The position numbers and the translations under genes are program-made. Under the pieces are notes generated by a model. That model had not been told where the DNA came from and searched no databases. It saw nothing but the letters and a program-made list of their open reading frames with translations. Positions 30,933-42,620 of a stretch of 64,000 nucleotides of DNA are shown piece after piece. The DNA comes from Kluyvera intermedia. GTDB taxonomy: Bacteria; Pseudomonadota; Gammaproteobacteria; Enterobacterales; Enterobacteriaceae. Position 1 is the stretch's first letter; each line of letters begins with the position of its first letter. The DNA is taken from the NCBI RefSeq assembly GCF_034424175.1, contig NZ_CP139986.1, positions 1,488,001 to 1,552,000 of the forward strand, given 5' to 3'.

Positions 30933-31477
30933 TGACAACAACACATGATTATCAGCAGCTGATTTCGATTTTCGACGGCTGCTTTGCCGAAGAGTTTAAT
31001 ACTCGTCTGATTAAAGGCGACGATGAACCGATCTATCTTCCCGCAGATGCCGAAGTGCCGTATAACCGCATTGTTTTCGCTCACGGTTTTTATGCCAGCG
31101 GGTTGCATGAAATTTCCCATTGGTGCATTGCCGGTAAAGCTCGCCGCGAGCAGGTCGATTTTGGTTACTGGTACTGTCCGGACGGGCGTGACGCCAAAAC
31201 GCAAGGGCAGTTTGAAGACGTTGAGGTGAAACCGCAGGCTTTCGATTGGTTGTTCTGCGTGGCGGCGGGTTTCCCATTTAACGTTAGCTGCGACAATCTT
31301 GAAGGCGATTTTGAGCCAGACCGGATTATCTTTCAGCGGCGCGTTCACGCGCAGGTGATGGCCTATCTTGAAGAAGGCATTCCACCGCGTCCGGCAAAAC
31401 TTATCAAAGCATTACAGAATTATTATCATACGCCGACCTTAACGGCGGAACTGTTCCCATGGCCGGAAGATCTCTAA
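30932..31477 (+). CDS. epmC: elongation factor P hydroxylase EpmC
   Basis: This 181-residue protein (YfcM in E. coli) hydroxylates the beta-lysylated lysine of elongation factor P, the last step of EF-P modification. The conserved HEISHWCIAG and DFGYWYCPDGRDA segments are present; the former carries likely metal-binding acidic/His residues. The true ATG overlaps the yfcA stop (TAATG) and gives the family length; the upstream in-frame extension lies within yfcA. epmA/epmB and efp are not in the window. Confidence 0.94.
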   Translation: MTTTHDYQQLISIFDGCFAEEFNTRLIKGDDEPIYLPADAEVPYNRIVFAHGFYASGLHEISHWCIAGKARREQVDFGYWYCPDGRDAKTQGQFEDVEVKPQAFDWLFCVAAGFPFNVSCDNLEGDFEPDRIIFQRRVHAQVMAYLEEGIPPRPAKLIKALQNYYHTPTLTAELFPWPEDL

Positions 31478-31504
31478 GGCCGTGTTACCCAAAGAGGAAA
31501 GAAG

Positions 31505-31786
31505 ATGATCGCGGAGTTTGAAGCACGCATTCTGGCGTTAATTGACGATATGGTGGAACACGCCAGTGATGATGAGCTGTTTGCCAGCGGTTATTTGCGC
31601 GGCCACCTGACGCTGGCGGTGGCCGATTTGGAAGAAGACGAAGTTCACAACGCTGATGCGCTGTATCGTAACGTCACGCAGAGTCTGGAAACCGCCATCA
31701 GCGCGGGCGAACTCTCCCCACGCGACCAGGCTTTAGTGAAAGAGATGTGGGATACCCTGTACGAAAAGGCTTCACACTCAGCCTGA
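31505..31786 (+). CDS. yfcL: YfcL family protein
   Basis: This 93-residue acidic, mainly helical cytosolic protein matches YfcL of E. coli ([35 protein letters not shown]). Function is unknown. GAGGAAAG precedes the ATG. It is the last gene of the aroC-mepA-yfcA-epmC-yfcL run, 27 bp after epmC, and a stem-loop follows. Confidence 0.92.
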   Translation: MIAEFEARILALIDDMVEHASDDELFASGYLRGHLTLAVADLEEDEVHNADALYRNVTQSLETAISAGELSPRDQALVKEMWDTLYEKASHSA

Positions 31787-31794
31787 TTAAGCCC

Positions 31795-31820
31795 ATTGCC
31801 CGGTATCGCTGCCGGGCAAT
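31795..31820. terminator. stem-loop between yfcL and mnmC
   Basis: ATTGCCCGG pairs with CCGGGCAAT around an eight-base loop. It lies between convergent yfcL and mnmC. The T tract is weak on both sides, so termination strength is uncertain. Confidence 0.6.
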
Positions 31821-31830
31821 ATTCTCCGTC

Positions 31831-33831
31831 TTATTTTACCGCTTTTCCCTTCAGTAGCTTTCTTACCCACAGTCGGTTCGGATTTAATCCTGCCAGCGTG
31901 ATTGCATCCAGCGGTAGCGGTTCATTGCTCATTTGCGCCGCCAGGACTTCAGCGGTTAATGGGGCACTGCACAACCCACGAGAACCTAAGCCACCCAGCA
32001 TAAACAGATTAGGATAAATCGGCGCGGAATGGGCCTCATGTGGGCTTTCATGCAAAGAGGCATAATCACGCAATGTCGCTTCATAATCCGGCACATTACC
32101 TACCATAGGCAGATGGTCACGGGTGGCGCAACGTACGCCACAGCGCGCCTCGTTAGCGCTAACATCGACTTCCTGCGTCCATTCCTTGTCCGGGAAACAG
32201 TCAATCAACCGTTGGCGGTTAGCCTGCTGATCTTCTTCGTTGAACGTCATTTCACGCTCCCCGCGATGATAGCTGGCACCGATACAGTGTTGCTGATGGC
32301 GCGGATTTTGTGGCGTCAGATAGCCGTCATAGCACAACACCTGTTTTAACTTTGCCAGATTATCAGTGGTAGGAATATGGCTGACTTGGCCGCCAACGGC
32401 GTACACCGGCAGATGTTCTGTCTGCGTAAACTGATTGATGTTATGTCCGCTCGCCAGCACCACGGCTGGTGCGAGGGCTGTTTGTCCATCTTCGAATTGC
32501 AGCTGCCAGCCTGTTTCTTGTTGCTCAAGGGCCGTGAGGGGTTTACCCCAATGAACCTGAAGCCCCTGCTGCCGTGCTTGCTCAAAAACAGCGGTAGTGA
32601 GATCTGCCGGACATAGCCAACCGCCAAGTGGATATTCAATCCCTCCGCAGCCGGTTTCCAGACCAATGGCGCCATGCATTTGAGTGTCGGAAACCGCGCG
32701 GGCAATATCTTCGGGCAGGCCCAGTGACAGCATCTGGATGATTTTCTGCGCACTCTTTTCATCCCAGCCCAGTTGGGTGACGCCACACCACTCATGGTCA
32801 AATTCAACGGGTAAAGCATCATACAGGCGACGAGCAAAGAGGAATGCCGCGGGGAAAAACTGCGCCAGTGCAACATCGTGACCGGTTAACAGTGGGTACA
32901 ACGCCCCTTGACGATTTCCGGAAGCGCCCTGTGCCGGCGCCGTATCTGCGCAATACAGCGTGACCGCCCAGCCGCGACGTAGCAAGGCCAAAGAGAGCAG
33001 GGCGCTGGCAATACCGCCGCCGATAATCGCGACTTCGCGAGCCTCAGTGCCGGTACGGGCAAACCATGGCGCGCGCGCGGCATCGGGCTGAGGTTGCGTC
33101 ATCTCGCCAATGAGCATCTCACGTTTACGACCAAAGCCTTTGTATTTGCTCATGGTGAAACCCGCTTCTTGCAGCCCTCGGCGCACAAAACCCGCGCAGG
33201 TGAAGGTCGCAAGCGTACCGCCGGGACGTACAGTTCGAGCCATCGCGGCAAACAGCGTGGGTGTCCACATATCTGGATTTTTTGACGGAGCAAATCCGTC
33301 GAGGAACCAGGCATCTACCTGTTGGTTAAATGAGTCGTCGAGTTTATCAGTCAACTCATTGATATCGCCAAACCACAGATCCAACGTGACGCGTCCGCCA
33401 TCTAACAGCAGACGATGGCACCCGGCAACCGGTAACGGCCATTGCGCCTGGAGCTGTTCGGCCCATGGGGCAAGCTCAGGCCAATGCTGATGTGCCAGAT
33501 GTAGATCGCTGGCCGTCAGTGGAAATTTTTCGAAACTGACGAAATGTAATCTTTGTAGCGTAGCGTCTGGATGCTGGCGGCTAAATGCATCAAAAGCTTG
33601 CCACAGAGTCAGAAAATTGAGGCCGGTACCAAAACCGCTCTCCGCGACCACAAACAGGGGATGCGGATGTTGGGGGAAGCGTACTTCTAACTGGTTACCG
33701 CCGAGAAAAACATAGCGGGTCTCTTCCAGACCATTGTCGTTGGAGAAGTAGACGTCGTCAAAATCTCGGGAAACAGGTGTACCCTCACTGTTAAATTCGA
33801 GGTTGGCTGATTGTATGGCGTTTTGTTTCAC
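31831..33831 (-). CDS. mnmC: bifunctional tRNA wobble-uridine modification enzyme MnmC
   Basis: This 666-residue fusion enzyme completes mnm5s2U34 in tRNA. The N-terminal part (about 1-245) is a SAM methyltransferase ([34 protein letters not shown]); the C-terminal part (about 265-666) is an FAD-dependent oxidase starting at [17 protein letters not shown], with [11 protein letters not shown] and [12 protein letters not shown]. Both active regions look intact. It is divergent from fabB, as in E. coli. Confidence 0.97.
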   Translation of the reverse strand: MKQNAIQSANLEFNSEGTPVSRDFDDVYFSNDNGLEETRYVFLGGNQLEVRFPQHPHPLFVVAESGFGTGLNFLTLWQAFDAFSRQHPDATLQRLHFVSFEKFPLTASDLHLAHQHWPELAPWAEQLQAQWPLPVAGCHRLLLDGGRVTLDLWFGDINELTDKLDDSFNQQVDAWFLDGFAPSKNPDMWTPTLFAAMARTVRPGGTLATFTCAGFVRRGLQEAGFTMSKYKGFGRKREMLIGEMTQPQPDAARAPWFARTGTEAREVAIIGGGIASALLSLALLRRGWAVTLYCADTAPAQGASGNRQGALYPLLTGHDVALAQFFPAAFLFARRLYDALPVEFDHEWCGVTQLGWDEKSAQKIIQMLSLGLPEDIARAVSDTQMHGAIGLETGCGGIEYPLGGWLCPADLTTAVFEQARQQGLQVHWGKPLTALEQQETGWQLQFEDGQTALAPAVVLASGHNINQFTQTEHLPVYAVGGQVSHIPTTDNLAKLKQVLCYDGYLTPQNPRHQQHCIGASYHRGEREMTFNEEDQQANRQRLIDCFPDKEWTQEVDVSANEARCGVRCATRDHLPMVGNVPDYEATLRDYASLHESPHEAHSAPIYPNLFMLGGLGSRGLCSAPLTAEVLAAQMSNEPLPLDAITLAGLNPNRLWVRKLLKGKAVK

Positions 33832-33924
33832 GTAAGTTACTCGTGCGGCAAGGAGTCAGACGATCTTAACGATGCGTGCCCGCTGGCGCAAATTTCTGCA
33901 TAAAATTGCTGATCGGACTTGTTC

Positions 33925-33942
33925 GGCGTACAAGTGTACGCT
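33925..33942 (+). promoter_or_regulatory. FabR-type palindrome upstream of fabB
   Basis: GGCGTACAAGTGTACGCT contains the perfect inverted repeat GCGTACA/TGTACGC with a two-base centre. It lies 50 bp before the fabB ATG, where E. coli fabB carries its FabR site overlapping a FadR site. Repression by FabR in response to unsaturated acyl groups is therefore expected. Confidence 0.8.
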
Positions 33943-33991
33943 ATCTTGCGACTCGAAACTTTAAAATAGTAATGACATACAGAGGTATTGA

Positions 33992-35209
33992 ATGAAACGT
34001 GCAGTGATTACTGGCCTGGGTATTGTTTCCAGCATCGGTAGCAACCAGCAGGAAGTCCTGGCATCCCTGCGTGAAGGACGCTCGGGGATCACTTTCTCTC
34101 AAGAATTCAAAGATTCTGGAATGCGTAGCCACGTATGGGGTAACGTCAAACTGGACACTACCGGTCTTATCGACCGCAAAGTGGTTCGTTTCATGAACGA
34201 TGCCTCAATCTATGCTTATCTCTCCATGCAGCAGGCTGTTGAAGATTCCGGTCTGAAAGCTGAAGACTATCAGAACAACCCGCGTGTTGGTCTGATCGCC
34301 GGTTCCGGTGGTTCTTCTAAAGCACAGGTATTCGGTGCAGACGCTATGCGTAGCCCGCGTGGCCTGAAAGCCGTTGGCCCTTATGTGGTCACCAAAGCAA
34401 TGGGCTCAGCGGTTTCCGCGTGCCTGGCAACGCCGTTCAAAATTCATGGCGTGAACTATTCCATCAGCTCTGCATGTGCAACTTCTGCGCACTGCATCGG
34501 TAATGCGGTAGAGCAGATTCAACTGGGCAAACAGGACATCGTATTTGCTGGCGGCGGCGAAGAGCTGGGCTGGGAAATGGCCTGTGAGTTCGATGCAATG
34601 GGCGCACTGTCCACCAAATACAACGAAACGCCAGACAAAGCATCCCGTACCTATGACGCACACCGCGATGGTTTCGTTATCGCAGGCGGCGGCGGTATGG
34701 TCGTGGTTGAAGAGCTGGAACACGCTCTGGCACGTGGCGCGCATATCTATGCAGAAATCGTTGGTTACGGCGCAACATCCGACGGCGCTGACATGGTTGC
34801 TCCATCAGGCGAAGGCGCTGTGCGCTGCATGCAGATGGCGATGCACGGTGTGGATAGCCCAATCGACTACCTGAACTCCCACGGTACTTCTACTCCAGTA
34901 GGCGACGTGAAAGAACTGGGCGCGATTCAGGAAGTGTTTGGCGATAACAGCCCGGCTATCTCCGCAACCAAAGCAATGACCGGTCACTCCCTGGGTGCCG
35001 CTGGCGTGCAGGAAGCTATCTACTCCCTGCTGATGCTGGAACACGGTTTTGTGGCTCCAAGTATCAACATCGACGAGATGGACGAGAAAGCGGAAGGCCT
35101 GAACATCGTGACTAAAGCGACTGACCGTGAGCTGAACACTGTGATGTCTAACAGCTTCGGTTTCGGCGGGACTAACGCCACGCTGGTAATGCGCAAGCTG
35201 AAAGCGTAA
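33992..35209 (+). CDS. fabB: beta-ketoacyl-ACP synthase I FabB
   Basis: This 405-residue condensing enzyme elongates acyl-ACP in fatty acid synthesis and is required for unsaturated chains. The catalytic triad is visible: C162 in SACATSAH, then a His in [11 protein letters not shown] and a His in [10 protein letters not shown]. It is one residue shorter than E. coli FabB owing to GGSSK in place of GGGSPR near residue 107. AGAGGT precedes the ATG. The codon usage is highly biased, as for a strongly expressed gene. A terminator follows. Confidence 0.98.
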   Translation: MKRAVITGLGIVSSIGSNQQEVLASLREGRSGITFSQEFKDSGMRSHVWGNVKLDTTGLIDRKVVRFMNDASIYAYLSMQQAVEDSGLKAEDYQNNPRVGLIAGSGGSSKAQVFGADAMRSPRGLKAVGPYVVTKAMGSAVSACLATPFKIHGVNYSISSACATSAHCIGNAVEQIQLGKQDIVFAGGGEELGWEMACEFDAMGALSTKYNETPDKASRTYDAHRDGFVIAGGGGMVVVEELEHALARGAHIYAEIVGYGATSDGADMVAPSGEGAVRCMQMAMHGVDSPIDYLNSHGTSTPVGDVKELGAIQEVFGDNSPAISATKAMTGHSLGAAGVQEAIYSLLMLEHGFVAPSINIDEMDEKAEGLNIVTKATDRELNTVMSNSFGFGGTNATLVMRKLKA

Positions 35210-35225
35210 GTCTGATAACGCTGTG

Positions 35226-35253
35226 AAAAGGGAGCCTGCTGGCTCCCTTTTTT
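35226..35253 (+). terminator. terminator after fabB
   Basis: AAAAGGGAGCC pairs with GGCTCCCTTTT around TGCT and is followed by more T residues, 16 bp after the fabB stop. Confidence 0.93.
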
Positions 35254-35417
35254 ATGCGTTGACAATGACCCAGCACAACAGGCAAACTCCCGGCTCAACA
35301 TTACCTCCTGGTAATGCGTAAGCGTTTAACGTCAACCAACGCACCTTAATCCTGATTTACAGGTAAGAGGGGGCGTGGCTACAGATCCTCGCCTTACTCA
35401 GCATTCTGGAGTAAAGC

Positions 35418-36593
35418 ATGACCGCAGTAACCCAAACAGAACGTTCTTCTTCATCAAGTTTCTCATTGTTTCGCATCGCCTTTGCGGTGTTTCTCACCTA
35501 TTTAACCGTCGGCATTCCGCTACCGGTCATTCCGCTGTTTGTGCATCAGGAACTGGGCTACGGCAACACGATGGTTGGCATTGCCGTAGGGATCCAATTC
35601 TTTGCTACCGTATTGACCCGTGGCTACGCGGGGCGTCTGGCCGATCAGTATGGCGGTAAACGTTCCGCCTTACAGGGCATGTTCGCCTGCGCGTTTGCCG
35701 GTGCTGCCTGGCTTGGTGCGGCGCTATTGCCGGTTGATACGATGGTCAAATTTGGGCTGTTAATCGTTGGCCGTCTGATACTGGGCTTTGGTGAAAGCCA
35801 ACTGCTCACCGGCACCCTGACCTGGGGAATGGGGCTGGTGGGTCCGAAACAATCCGGCAAAGTGATGTCATGGAACGGTATGGCAATTTTCGGCGCATTA
35901 GCGGTGGGCGCCCCGCTGGGGTTGTTTATCAATAGCCGTTACGGTTTTGCTGTGCTGGCCGGTGTGACCATGATGCTGCCACTGCTGGCGTGGGCGTTTA
36001 ACGGAACGGTACGCAAGGTTGCGGCAATGGCCGGAGAGCGTCCTTCGCTGTTTAGCGTGATTGGTCTTATCTGGAAGCCGGGGATGGGACTGGCGTTACA
36101 AGGCGTGGGTTTTGCCGTTATTGGCACCTTTGTCTCGCTCTATTTTATGAGTAAAGGCTGGTCGATGGCAGGCTTCACCCTGACGGCATTCGGCGGCACC
36201 TTTGTACTGGTGCGTATTTTATTTGGCTGGATGCCGGATCGCTTTGGCGGTGTGAAGGTGGCGGTGGTTTCGCTGTTAGTGGAAACCGTCGGCCTGCTGC
36301 TGCTGTGGCAGGCGCCGAGCGAGTGGGTGGCGTTGTCCGGTGCGGCATTGACCGGCGCGGGTTGTTCGCTTATTTTCCCGGCGCTGGGCGTTGAAGTGGT
36401 TAAACGTGTTCCGCAGCAGGTTCGCGGAACGGCGCTTGGTGGCTATGCCGCGTTCCAGGATATCGCGCTCGGCGTCTCCGGGCCACTGGCGGGGATGCTG
36501 GCGACCTCATTCGGTTATCCGGCAGTATTCCTCGGCGGGGCAATTTCTGCTGTGCTAGGGATTGCGGTGACGCTGTGGTCGTTTCGTAAATAG
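35418..36593 (+). CDS. yfcJ: major facilitator superfamily transporter YfcJ
   Basis: This 391-residue inner-membrane protein has 12 hydrophobic segments and MFS features, including [17 protein letters not shown] in the loop between helices 2 and 3 (motif A form) and a matching [14 protein letters not shown] in the second half. E. coli YfcJ has been linked to arabinose efflux, but the physiological substrate is not certain. CTGGAG lies before the ATG. The order fabB-yfcJ-flk is conserved. Confidence 0.93.
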   Translation: MTAVTQTERSSSSSFSLFRIAFAVFLTYLTVGIPLPVIPLFVHQELGYGNTMVGIAVGIQFFATVLTRGYAGRLADQYGGKRSALQGMFACAFAGAAWLGAALLPVDTMVKFGLLIVGRLILGFGESQLLTGTLTWGMGLVGPKQSGKVMSWNGMAIFGALAVGAPLGLFINSRYGFAVLAGVTMMLPLLAWAFNGTVRKVAAMAGERPSLFSVIGLIWKPGMGLALQGVGFAVIGTFVSLYFMSKGWSMAGFTLTAFGGTFVLVRILFGWMPDRFGGVKVAVVSLLVETVGLLLLWQAPSEWVALSGAALTGAGCSLIFPALGVEVVKRVPQQVRGTALGGYAAFQDIALGVSGPLAGMLATSFGYPAVFLGGAISAVLGIAVTLWSFRK

Positions 36594-36635
36594 TTGCTGT
36601 GATGCGTTTGGCCGGGCTACGGTAGGGTGCTCTTG

Positions 36636-36669
36636 TAGCCCGGACGAGGCGTTTACGCCGACTCCGGGA
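36636..36669. repeat. REP element (GCCCGGACGAGGCG type)
   Basis: A 34-bp unit starting TAGCCCGGACGAGGCG and ending CTCCGGGA differs by one base from the copy at 3926. It lies between the convergent yfcJ and flk genes; a partial related piece, GCCGGGCTACGGTAGGG, lies just before it at 36611-36627. Confidence 0.8.
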
Positions 36670-36682
36670 TCTGTACGGGTAA

Positions 36683-37693
36683 CTACAGCACCAGCCACAA
36701 CAATGCAAACACCACCATGACCACCACAAACGCCAACCCTGGCCGTGCCGACAGTGATTTCAGTGAGGTTATCACCGGGGCAAATGGGGCATATATCGGT
36801 TGCAGGTCACGCGCTTCTAGCGTGTGTGCCACGCGCTCGCGTTCAATACGTTTTAAGAACAGCAGATTCAGCAACTCCTGAACTTGCACCGGTGTGAGTA
36901 CCGTCTGCGGTGTACCGTTCCAGTGCTGTTGGGCAAAATCACGTACCGACTGCCATTCCTGCGATTCCATTGGATGTTTCAATGCCGCCTGCAACGTATT
37001 GAGCGTTGGGGCCGCTTGGGTGCTTAGCGTCAGTCGCGCCTGTAACAGCGTCACCAGCGCGTTAAAGTGCTTAGCCGGCAGCGTATCCCCTGATTTGACA
37101 CCGGAGAGTTCGAGCAGAGATTGCCAGATAAGTTTATTCGAATCACCGGTAGCGGCAGACACTTTGGTCACCAGTTGATTCAGCGTATTGTGTTCAGCCG
37201 GAAGCAGTGGGCGATCGGTTGCCGGGCGTTGCTGCGGCTGCGGGATGGACAATTGTCCCTGCTGTAATAGCAGCAATACGCTTTTCAACTGCTGTGGCGT
37301 CAGTTGGCTCAGGGCCGTCTGCCCAAACTGTTGGCGAATATAGTCGCTGACGGCCTGGCGATTATTACCCTGACCCAGCAGCTCAGTGAGCTGAGACAGC
37401 GTTTGACGCGTGCTCAGTTTCTGCTCGGCGGTGCCGATACGTTGAATCAGATTTTGTTCGGCAGCGGGAAAGTGGCGCGCCTGTAAGGGCGTATCATTCT
37501 TCAAGCCCAGATCATGTTTAACCCCCGCCCAGACTTCGGCATTTTGTTGCGAAGTCATGGCGATTAATCGCGTGATCAATCGTTCCAGCACGGTACGTTG
37601 CTGGGTACTTAGCGGCTGTTCTCCAGCCGGGGAGAGGGGAGGGGTACCGGCCCCCGGAGGGCGCGCAGGCATACCTGAAATGGGGTGTGTCAT
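36683..37693 (-). CDS. flk: flagellar regulator Flk
   Basis: This 336-residue protein has a proline-rich N-terminus, two similar helical segments ([20 protein letters not shown] and related), and one C-terminal membrane anchor ([18 protein letters not shown]), giving a cytoplasmic protein held at the inner membrane by its tail. In Salmonella Flk prevents premature export of the flagellar secretion regulator when rings are incomplete. Sequence similarity to E. coli Flk is moderate, as is usual for this family. It is divergent from pdxB. Confidence 0.88.
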   Translation of the reverse strand: MTHPISGMPARPPGAGTPPLSPAGEQPLSTQQRTVLERLITRLIAMTSQQNAEVWAGVKHDLGLKNDTPLQARHFPAAEQNLIQRIGTAEQKLSTRQTLSQLTELLGQGNNRQAVSDYIRQQFGQTALSQLTPQQLKSVLLLLQQGQLSIPQPQQRPATDRPLLPAEHNTLNQLVTKVSAATGDSNKLIWQSLLELSGVKSGDTLPAKHFNALVTLLQARLTLSTQAAPTLNTLQAALKHPMESQEWQSVRDFAQQHWNGTPQTVLTPVQVQELLNLLFLKRIERERVAHTLEARDLQPIYAPFAPVITSLKSLSARPGLAFVVVMVVFALLWLVL

Positions 37694-37801
37694 GATTCAT
37701 CCTTTCCATATTGCTTTACTGACGCCAGGCGTAAGTATGCCTGGCGGCGAGATTATGGCACACTTCCCGCGTTTACTCTCGTTCTCAGACAGGTACTAAT
37801 C

Positions 37802-38929
37802 GTGAAAATCCTTGTTGATGAAAATATGCCCTATGCCCGCGAACTTTTCAGCCGTTTGGGTGAGGTCAGCGCTGTTCCTGGTCGTCCAATCCCGGTGGAG
37901 GCGTTAAACGACGCCGACGCGCTGATGGTGCGTTCCGTCACGAAAGTCAATGCAGCGCTGCTGGCCGATAAAACGATTAAATTCGTCGGCACGGCGACGG
38001 CGGGCACTGACCACGTTGACCAGTCCTGGCTGCAGCAGGCAGGGATCGGATTTTCCGCAGCACCTGGCTGCAACGCCATTGCCGTTGTCGAGTACGTCTT
38101 CTCTGCATTGCTGATGTTGGCAGAACGTGATGGCTTTGCGCTGACCGAACGCACCGTCGGCATCGTTGGGGTGGGTAACGTTGGCGGCCGTTTACAAAAA
38201 AGGCTGGAAGCACTGGGGATCAAAACGCTGCTATGCGATCCACCGCGTGCGGATAATGGCGACGAGGGTGATTTCCGCTCGCTTGACGAATTGGTTGAGA
38301 AAGCCGATGTGTTGACCTTCCATACGCCATTGTATAAAGAAGGCGCATACAAATCCCTGCATCTGGCCGATGAAACGCTGATTCGCCGCCTGAAGCCGGG
38401 AACGATTTTAATCAACGCCTGCCGTGGCCCAGTGGTGGATAACGCTGCACTGCTTTCGTGTCTGGAAGCGGGCCAGGATCTCAGCGTCGTTTTGGACGTT
38501 TGGGAGCCAGAACCGGATCTCAACTTAGCGCTGCTGGCGAAAGTGGATCTTGGCACTTCCCACATTGCGGGCTACACCCTGGAAGGCAAAGCGCGCGGCA
38601 CTACCCAAGTGTTTGAAGCTTACAGCCAGTTTATCGGCCAGCCGCAGGAAGTGGCGCTTTCCTCACTGCTACCCGCGCCGGAATTTGGCCATATTACGTT
38701 ACACGGGCCGCTCGATCAGCCGACGCTGAAAAGACTGGTTCATTTAGTGTATGATGTGCGCCGCGATGACGCACCGCTGCGAAAAGTAGCCGGGATCCCG
38801 GGTGAGTTTGACAAGCTGCGCAAGAACTATCTTGAGCGCCGTGAATGGTCTTCGCTCACCGTGGAATGCGACGACGCTGCCGCCGCTGCGCTGCTGCAAC
38901 AAATCGGGTTTAACGCCGTACATCGTTAA
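37802..38929 (+). CDS. pdxB: erythronate-4-phosphate dehydrogenase PdxB
   Basis: This 375-residue D-2-hydroxyacid dehydrogenase oxidises 4-phospho-D-erythronate in the DXP-dependent pyridoxal 5'-phosphate pathway. The nucleotide-binding motif is [17 protein letters not shown], and the catalytic Arg, Glu and His lie in [17 protein letters not shown] and [20 protein letters not shown] at 37802 is used because it yields the family N-terminus ([12 protein letters not shown]); the 39-codon upstream extension is unsupported. It begins the pdxB-usg-truA-dedA series. Confidence 0.95.
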   Translation: MKILVDENMPYARELFSRLGEVSAVPGRPIPVEALNDADALMVRSVTKVNAALLADKTIKFVGTATAGTDHVDQSWLQQAGIGFSAAPGCNAIAVVEYVFSALLMLAERDGFALTERTVGIVGVGNVGGRLQKRLEALGIKTLLCDPPRADNGDEGDFRSLDELVEKADVLTFHTPLYKEGAYKSLHLADETLIRRLKPGTILINACRGPVVDNAALLSCLEAGQDLSVVLDVWEPEPDLNLALLAKVDLGTSHIAGYTLEGKARGTTQVFEAYSQFIGQPQEVALSSLLPAPEFGHITLHGPLDQPTLKRLVHLVYDVRRDDAPLRKVAGIPGEFDKLRKNYLERREWSSLTVECDDAAAAALLQQIGFNAVHR

Positions 38930-38992
38930 TATCTTCTTAATGCCCGTGTCGGATACTCCGGCAGGGGCGCTATTTTTCTGGAGTAAATCACC

Positions 38993-40006
38993 ATGTCTGA
39001 AGGCTGGAACATTGCCATTCTGGGCGCAACTGGCGCCGTGGGCCGCGCCCTGATTGAAACCCTTGCTGAACGTGAGTTTCCGGTGGGTGATATCTACGCG
39101 CTGGCGCGCAACGAAAGCGCGGGTGAGAATCTGCGTTTTAACGGTAAATCGGTAATGGTGCAGGATGCCGCAGAGTTTGACTGGACTCAGGCGCAGCTGG
39201 CCTTTTTTGTCGCCGGACAAGAAGCTTCAGCAACCTATGCCGAAGAAGCCGGTAACGCGGGCTGTCTGATTATTGACCTCAGTGGCCTGTTTGCCCTTGA
39301 ACCGGATGTCCCGCTGGTTGTGCCTGACGTGAATCCATTTGTCCTGGCTGACTACCGCAACCGTAATTTGGTTGCCGTCGCTGACAGCCAGACCAGTCAA
39401 CTGTTGAGCGCCCTGAAGCCCCTGATTGATGACGGTGGCCTGGCTCGCATTGGTGTAACCAACCTGCTCTCAGCTTCCGCACACGGTAAAAAAGCGGTTG
39501 ATGCGCTGGCGGGACAAAGCGCCAAACTGCTCAACGGTATTCCTATCGACGAAGACGATTTCTTCGGCCGTCAGTTGGCATTCAACATGCTGCCACTGCT
39601 GCCAGACCGTGAAGGCAGCGTACCTGACGAGCGCCGTATCGTTGATCAGGTGCGTAAAATTCTGCAGGACGATGGCCTGATTATCTCCGCAAGCGTCGTT
39701 CAGACTCCGGTCTTCTACGGCCATGCGCAGATGGTCACCTTCGAAGCGATGCGTCCACTGTCAGCGGAAGAAGCGCGTGATGCCTTTGAACGCGGCGAAG
39801 ATATCGCCCTGTCCGCAGAGGGTGAATTCCCGACTCAGGTTGGCGATGCTTCCGGCAGTGCTCACCTTTCGGTCGGCTGTGTACGTAATGATTATGGTAT
39901 GCCAGAGCAGATCCAGTTCTGGTCGGTTGCCGATAACGTTCGTTTCGGCGGCGCGTTGATGGCGGTGAAAACGGCTGAGAAGCTGGTGCAGGAGTATCTG
40001 TACTAA
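38993..40006 (+). CDS. usg: Usg, aspartate-semialdehyde dehydrogenase-like protein
   Basis: This 337-residue protein has the aspartate-semialdehyde dehydrogenase fold: the NADP-binding [16 protein letters not shown] at the N-terminus and the family's C-terminal half ([16 protein letters not shown] end). Where true ASADH enzymes have the catalytic cysteine in a NCST-type motif, this protein reads ADSQTSQLL, so it should lack that activity; the same is true of E. coli Usg. The role is unknown. CTGGAGTAA precedes the ATG. Its stop overlaps the truA start (TAATG). Confidence 0.92.
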   Translation: MSEGWNIAILGATGAVGRALIETLAEREFPVGDIYALARNESAGENLRFNGKSVMVQDAAEFDWTQAQLAFFVAGQEASATYAEEAGNAGCLIIDLSGLFALEPDVPLVVPDVNPFVLADYRNRNLVAVADSQTSQLLSALKPLIDDGGLARIGVTNLLSASAHGKKAVDALAGQSAKLLNGIPIDEDDFFGRQLAFNMLPLLPDREGSVPDERRIVDQVRKILQDDGLIISASVVQTPVFYGHAQMVTFEAMRPLSAEEARDAFERGEDIALSAEGEFPTQVGDASGSAHLSVGCVRNDYGMPEQIQFWSVADNVRFGGALMAVKTAEKLVQEYLY

Positions 40007-40818
40007 TGTCCGACATTGAGCAGCTGCCGGTCTATCGAATTGCGCTGGGCATTGAGTACGACGGCAGCAAGTACTACGGCTGGCAGCGGCAAAATGAAGT
40101 GCGCAGCGTGCAGGAAAAGCTGGAAAAAACGCTTTCGCAGGTAGCGAATGAACCGATCAACGTCTTCTGCGCAGGTCGTACCGACTCCGGTGTCCACGGC
40201 ACCGGTCAGGTTGTGCATTTCGAAACTCACGCTGCACGTAAAGATGCGGCGTGGACGTTAGGCGCAAATGCGAATTTGCCTGGAGACATTGCGGTGCGTT
40301 GGGTGAAAGCTGTACCCGATGATTTCCACGCCCGCTTTAGCGCCACGGCGCGTCGCTATCGTTACATTATCTACAACCACCGGCTGCGTCCGGCGGTGTT
40401 GAGCCAGGGCGTGACGCATTATCATCAGCCGCTGGACGCCGAGCGGATGCATCGCGCGGCGCAAAGCTTACTGGGTGAGAATGACTTCACCTCGTTCCGT
40501 GCTGTGCAGTGTCAATCACGCACGCCGTGGCGAAATATGATGCACATCAACGTGACCCGCTACGGCGCGTACATTGTGGTGGACATCAAAGCGAATGCCT
40601 TTGTGCATCACATGGTAAGGAATATTGTTGGCAGCCTGATGGAAGTTGGCGCAGGAAACCAGCCAGAGAGCTGGATTGCAGAACTGCTGGCGGCAAAAGA
40701 CAGGACGCTTGCCGCGGCGACGGCGAAAGCGGAAGGATTGTATCTGGTGGCGGTAGACTACCCCGCACACTTTGAGCTGCCTTCCGTGCCGATGGGGCCG
40801 CTTTTCCTGGCGGACTAA
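40006..40818 (+). CDS. truA: tRNA pseudouridine(38-40) synthase TruA
   Basis: This 270-residue enzyme forms pseudouridine at positions 38-40 of the tRNA anticodon arm. D60 in [11 protein letters not shown] is the catalytic aspartate; RYRYIIYNH and [17 protein letters not shown] are further family signatures. It overlaps usg by one base and is followed by dedA after 25 bp, so translation with usg is probably coupled. Confidence 0.97.
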   Translation: MSDIEQLPVYRIALGIEYDGSKYYGWQRQNEVRSVQEKLEKTLSQVANEPINVFCAGRTDSGVHGTGQVVHFETHAARKDAAWTLGANANLPGDIAVRWVKAVPDDFHARFSATARRYRYIIYNHRLRPAVLSQGVTHYHQPLDAERMHRAAQSLLGENDFTSFRAVQCQSRTPWRNMMHINVTRYGAYIVVDIKANAFVHHMVRNIVGSLMEVGAGNQPESWIAELLAAKDRTLAAATAKAEGLYLVAVDYPAHFELPSVPMGPLFLAD

Positions 40819-40843
40819 CGTAGTCATTTGGGGCTAAAACAAT

Positions 40844-41503
40844 ATGGATCTTATTCGTTTTTTAATTGATTTCATCCTGCATATTGATGTGCATCTGGCG
40901 GAGCTGGTCGCGCAATACGGCGTCTGGGTTTATGCCATTTTGTTCTTGATCCTGTTTTGTGAAACCGGATTAGTGGTGACGCCATTCTTACCGGGCGACT
41001 CGCTGCTGTTTGTTGCTGGCGCGCTTTCCGCGTTGCCAACCAATGACCTGAACGTGCACCTGATGGTGGTGTTGATGGTGATTGCTGCCATCATCGGGGA
41101 TGCGGTGAACTACACGATTGGCAGAGTGTTCGGTGAAAAGCTCTTTAGCAATCCGAACTCGAAAATCTTCCGTCGTAGCTACCTCGATAAAACGCATGCG
41201 TTCTATGATAAGCACGGCGGTAAGACGATAATCCTGGCGCGATTTGTGCCGATCGTCAGAACATTTGCGCCATTTGTGGCGGGAATGGGACATATGTCCT
41301 ATCGTCATTTTGCACTCTATAACGTCACCGGCGCGCTGCTGTGGGTATTGCTGTTCACCTACGCGGGCTATCTGTTTGGCGACCTGCCTATCGTTCAGGA
41401 AAACCTGAAACTGCTGATTGTGGCGATTATCGTGCTGTCGATATTGCCCGGCGTTATCGAGGTGATTCGTCACCGTCGCGCGGCAGCCAAACAGGCTAAA
41501 TAA
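40844..41503 (+). CDS. dedA: DedA-family inner-membrane protein
   Basis: This 219-residue protein belongs to the DedA (SNARE-associated/VTT) family. Hallmarks are [19 protein letters not shown] with the conserved acidic residues, GRVFGEKLF and the basic [20 protein letters not shown] segment. It has four to six hydrophobic stretches and a basic C-terminus ([11 protein letters not shown]). Members are proposed to move undecaprenyl phosphate or phospholipids and to support proton-motive force; the exact job of this paralogue is open. Confidence 0.94.
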   Translation: MDLIRFLIDFILHIDVHLAELVAQYGVWVYAILFLILFCETGLVVTPFLPGDSLLFVAGALSALPTNDLNVHLMVVLMVIAAIIGDAVNYTIGRVFGEKLFSNPNSKIFRRSYLDKTHAFYDKHGGKTIILARFVPIVRTFAPFVAGMGHMSYRHFALYNVTGALLWVLLFTYAGYLFGDLPIVQENLKLLIVAIIVLSILPGVIEVIRHRRAAAKQAK

Positions 41504-41699
41504 ACATAATACACAGGGCACGATTCAGCCGTGCCCTGCTACGGCATGTTTCGCGGTTCGACCACTTTTTTATGCCAAGTTTCGGGCTGTTATGTTTTAA
41601 TGTGCAACATTCATGGTCTATGAGGGGCGAAAGTGGCATTATGCGCGCCCCCTTAATGGCAAAACTGGCATCGACCAGGTTCAGGCAGAAAGGTTATCA

Positions 41700-42614
41700 A
41701 TGAGCTGGATTGAACGAATTAAAAGTAACATCACACCTACCCGTAAGGCGAGCATCCCGGAAGGGGTATGGACCAAATGCGATAGCTGTGGTCAGGTTTT
41801 GTATCGTGCGGAGCTGGAGCGTAACCTCGAGGTTTGCCCGAAGTGCGATCACCACATGCGTATGTCAGCGCGTAATCGCCTGCATAGCCTGTTGGATGAA
41901 GGGTCCCTGGTTGAGCTGGGTAGCGAACTTGAGCCAAAAGATCTGCTGAAGTTCCGTGACTCTAAAAAGTATAAAGACAGACTGGCCTCTGCTCAGAAAG
42001 AAACCGGCGAGAAAGATGCGCTGATTGTCATGAAAGGCACGCTGCACACCATGCCGGTTGTTGCTGCGGCTTTTGAGTTCTCCTTCATGGGCGGCTCAAT
42101 GGGTTCCGTTGTTGGCGCGCGCTTCGTCCGTGCTGTTGAGCAGGCGCTGGAAGATAACTGTCCACTGATCTGTTTCTCTGCCTCCGGTGGCGCACGTATG
42201 CAGGAAGCGCTGATGTCGCTGATGCAGATGGCGAAAACCTCAGCGGCGTTGGCGAAAATGCAGGAACGCGGTTTACCGTATATCTCCGTGCTGACCGACC
42301 CAACCATGGGTGGTGTCTCTGCGAGCTTCGCGATGCTGGGTGACCTGAATATCGCTGAGCCAAAAGCGCTGATCGGCTTTGCGGGTCCACGTGTTATCGA
42401 ACAGACCGTTCGTGAGAAACTGCCGCCGGGCTTCCAGCGCAGTGAGTTCCTCATCGAGAAGGGGGCAATCGACATGATCGTTCGCCGCCCTGAAATGCGT
42501 CTGAAGCTTGCCAGCGTCCTGGCGAAGCTGATGAATCTCCCGGCACCAAACCCGGATGCACCGCGTGAAAGCGTGGTCGTACCGCCGGTACCGGATCAGG
42601 AACCAGAGGCCTGA
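41700..42614 (+). CDS. accD: acetyl-CoA carboxylase carboxyltransferase beta subunit AccD
   Basis: This 304-residue subunit with AccA transfers CO2 from carboxybiotin to acetyl-CoA, the first committed step in fatty-acid synthesis. A four-cysteine zinc finger (C27, C30, C46, C49) at the N-terminus also lets the protein bind nucleic acid; the crotonase-fold core includes [19 protein letters not shown] and [17 protein letters not shown] 41700 fits the E. coli protein length; the frame is open 29 codons further up. A terminator lies after it. Confidence 0.98.
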   Translation: MSWIERIKSNITPTRKASIPEGVWTKCDSCGQVLYRAELERNLEVCPKCDHHMRMSARNRLHSLLDEGSLVELGSELEPKDLLKFRDSKKYKDRLASAQKETGEKDALIVMKGTLHTMPVVAAAFEFSFMGGSMGSVVGARFVRAVEQALEDNCPLICFSASGGARMQEALMSLMQMAKTSAALAKMQERGLPYISVLTDPTMGGVSASFAMLGDLNIAEPKALIGFAGPRVIEQTVREKLPPGFQRSEFLIEKGAIDMIVRRPEMRLKLASVLAKLMNLPAPNPDAPRESVVVPPVPDQEPEA

Positions 42615-42620
42615 TAATGC

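Noticed and set aside
32346..32876. A 176-codon frame on the - strand.
   Set aside because: It is an alternative frame within mnmC, whose own frame shows all the expected enzyme motifs.
37831..38565. A 244-codon frame on the - strand, rich in Ser and Arg.
   Set aside because: It is antisense to pdxB, with composition typical of a shadow frame.
40988..41521. A 177-codon frame on the - strand.
   Set aside because: It is antisense to dedA and His/Gln-rich as expected from reversed membrane-protein codons.
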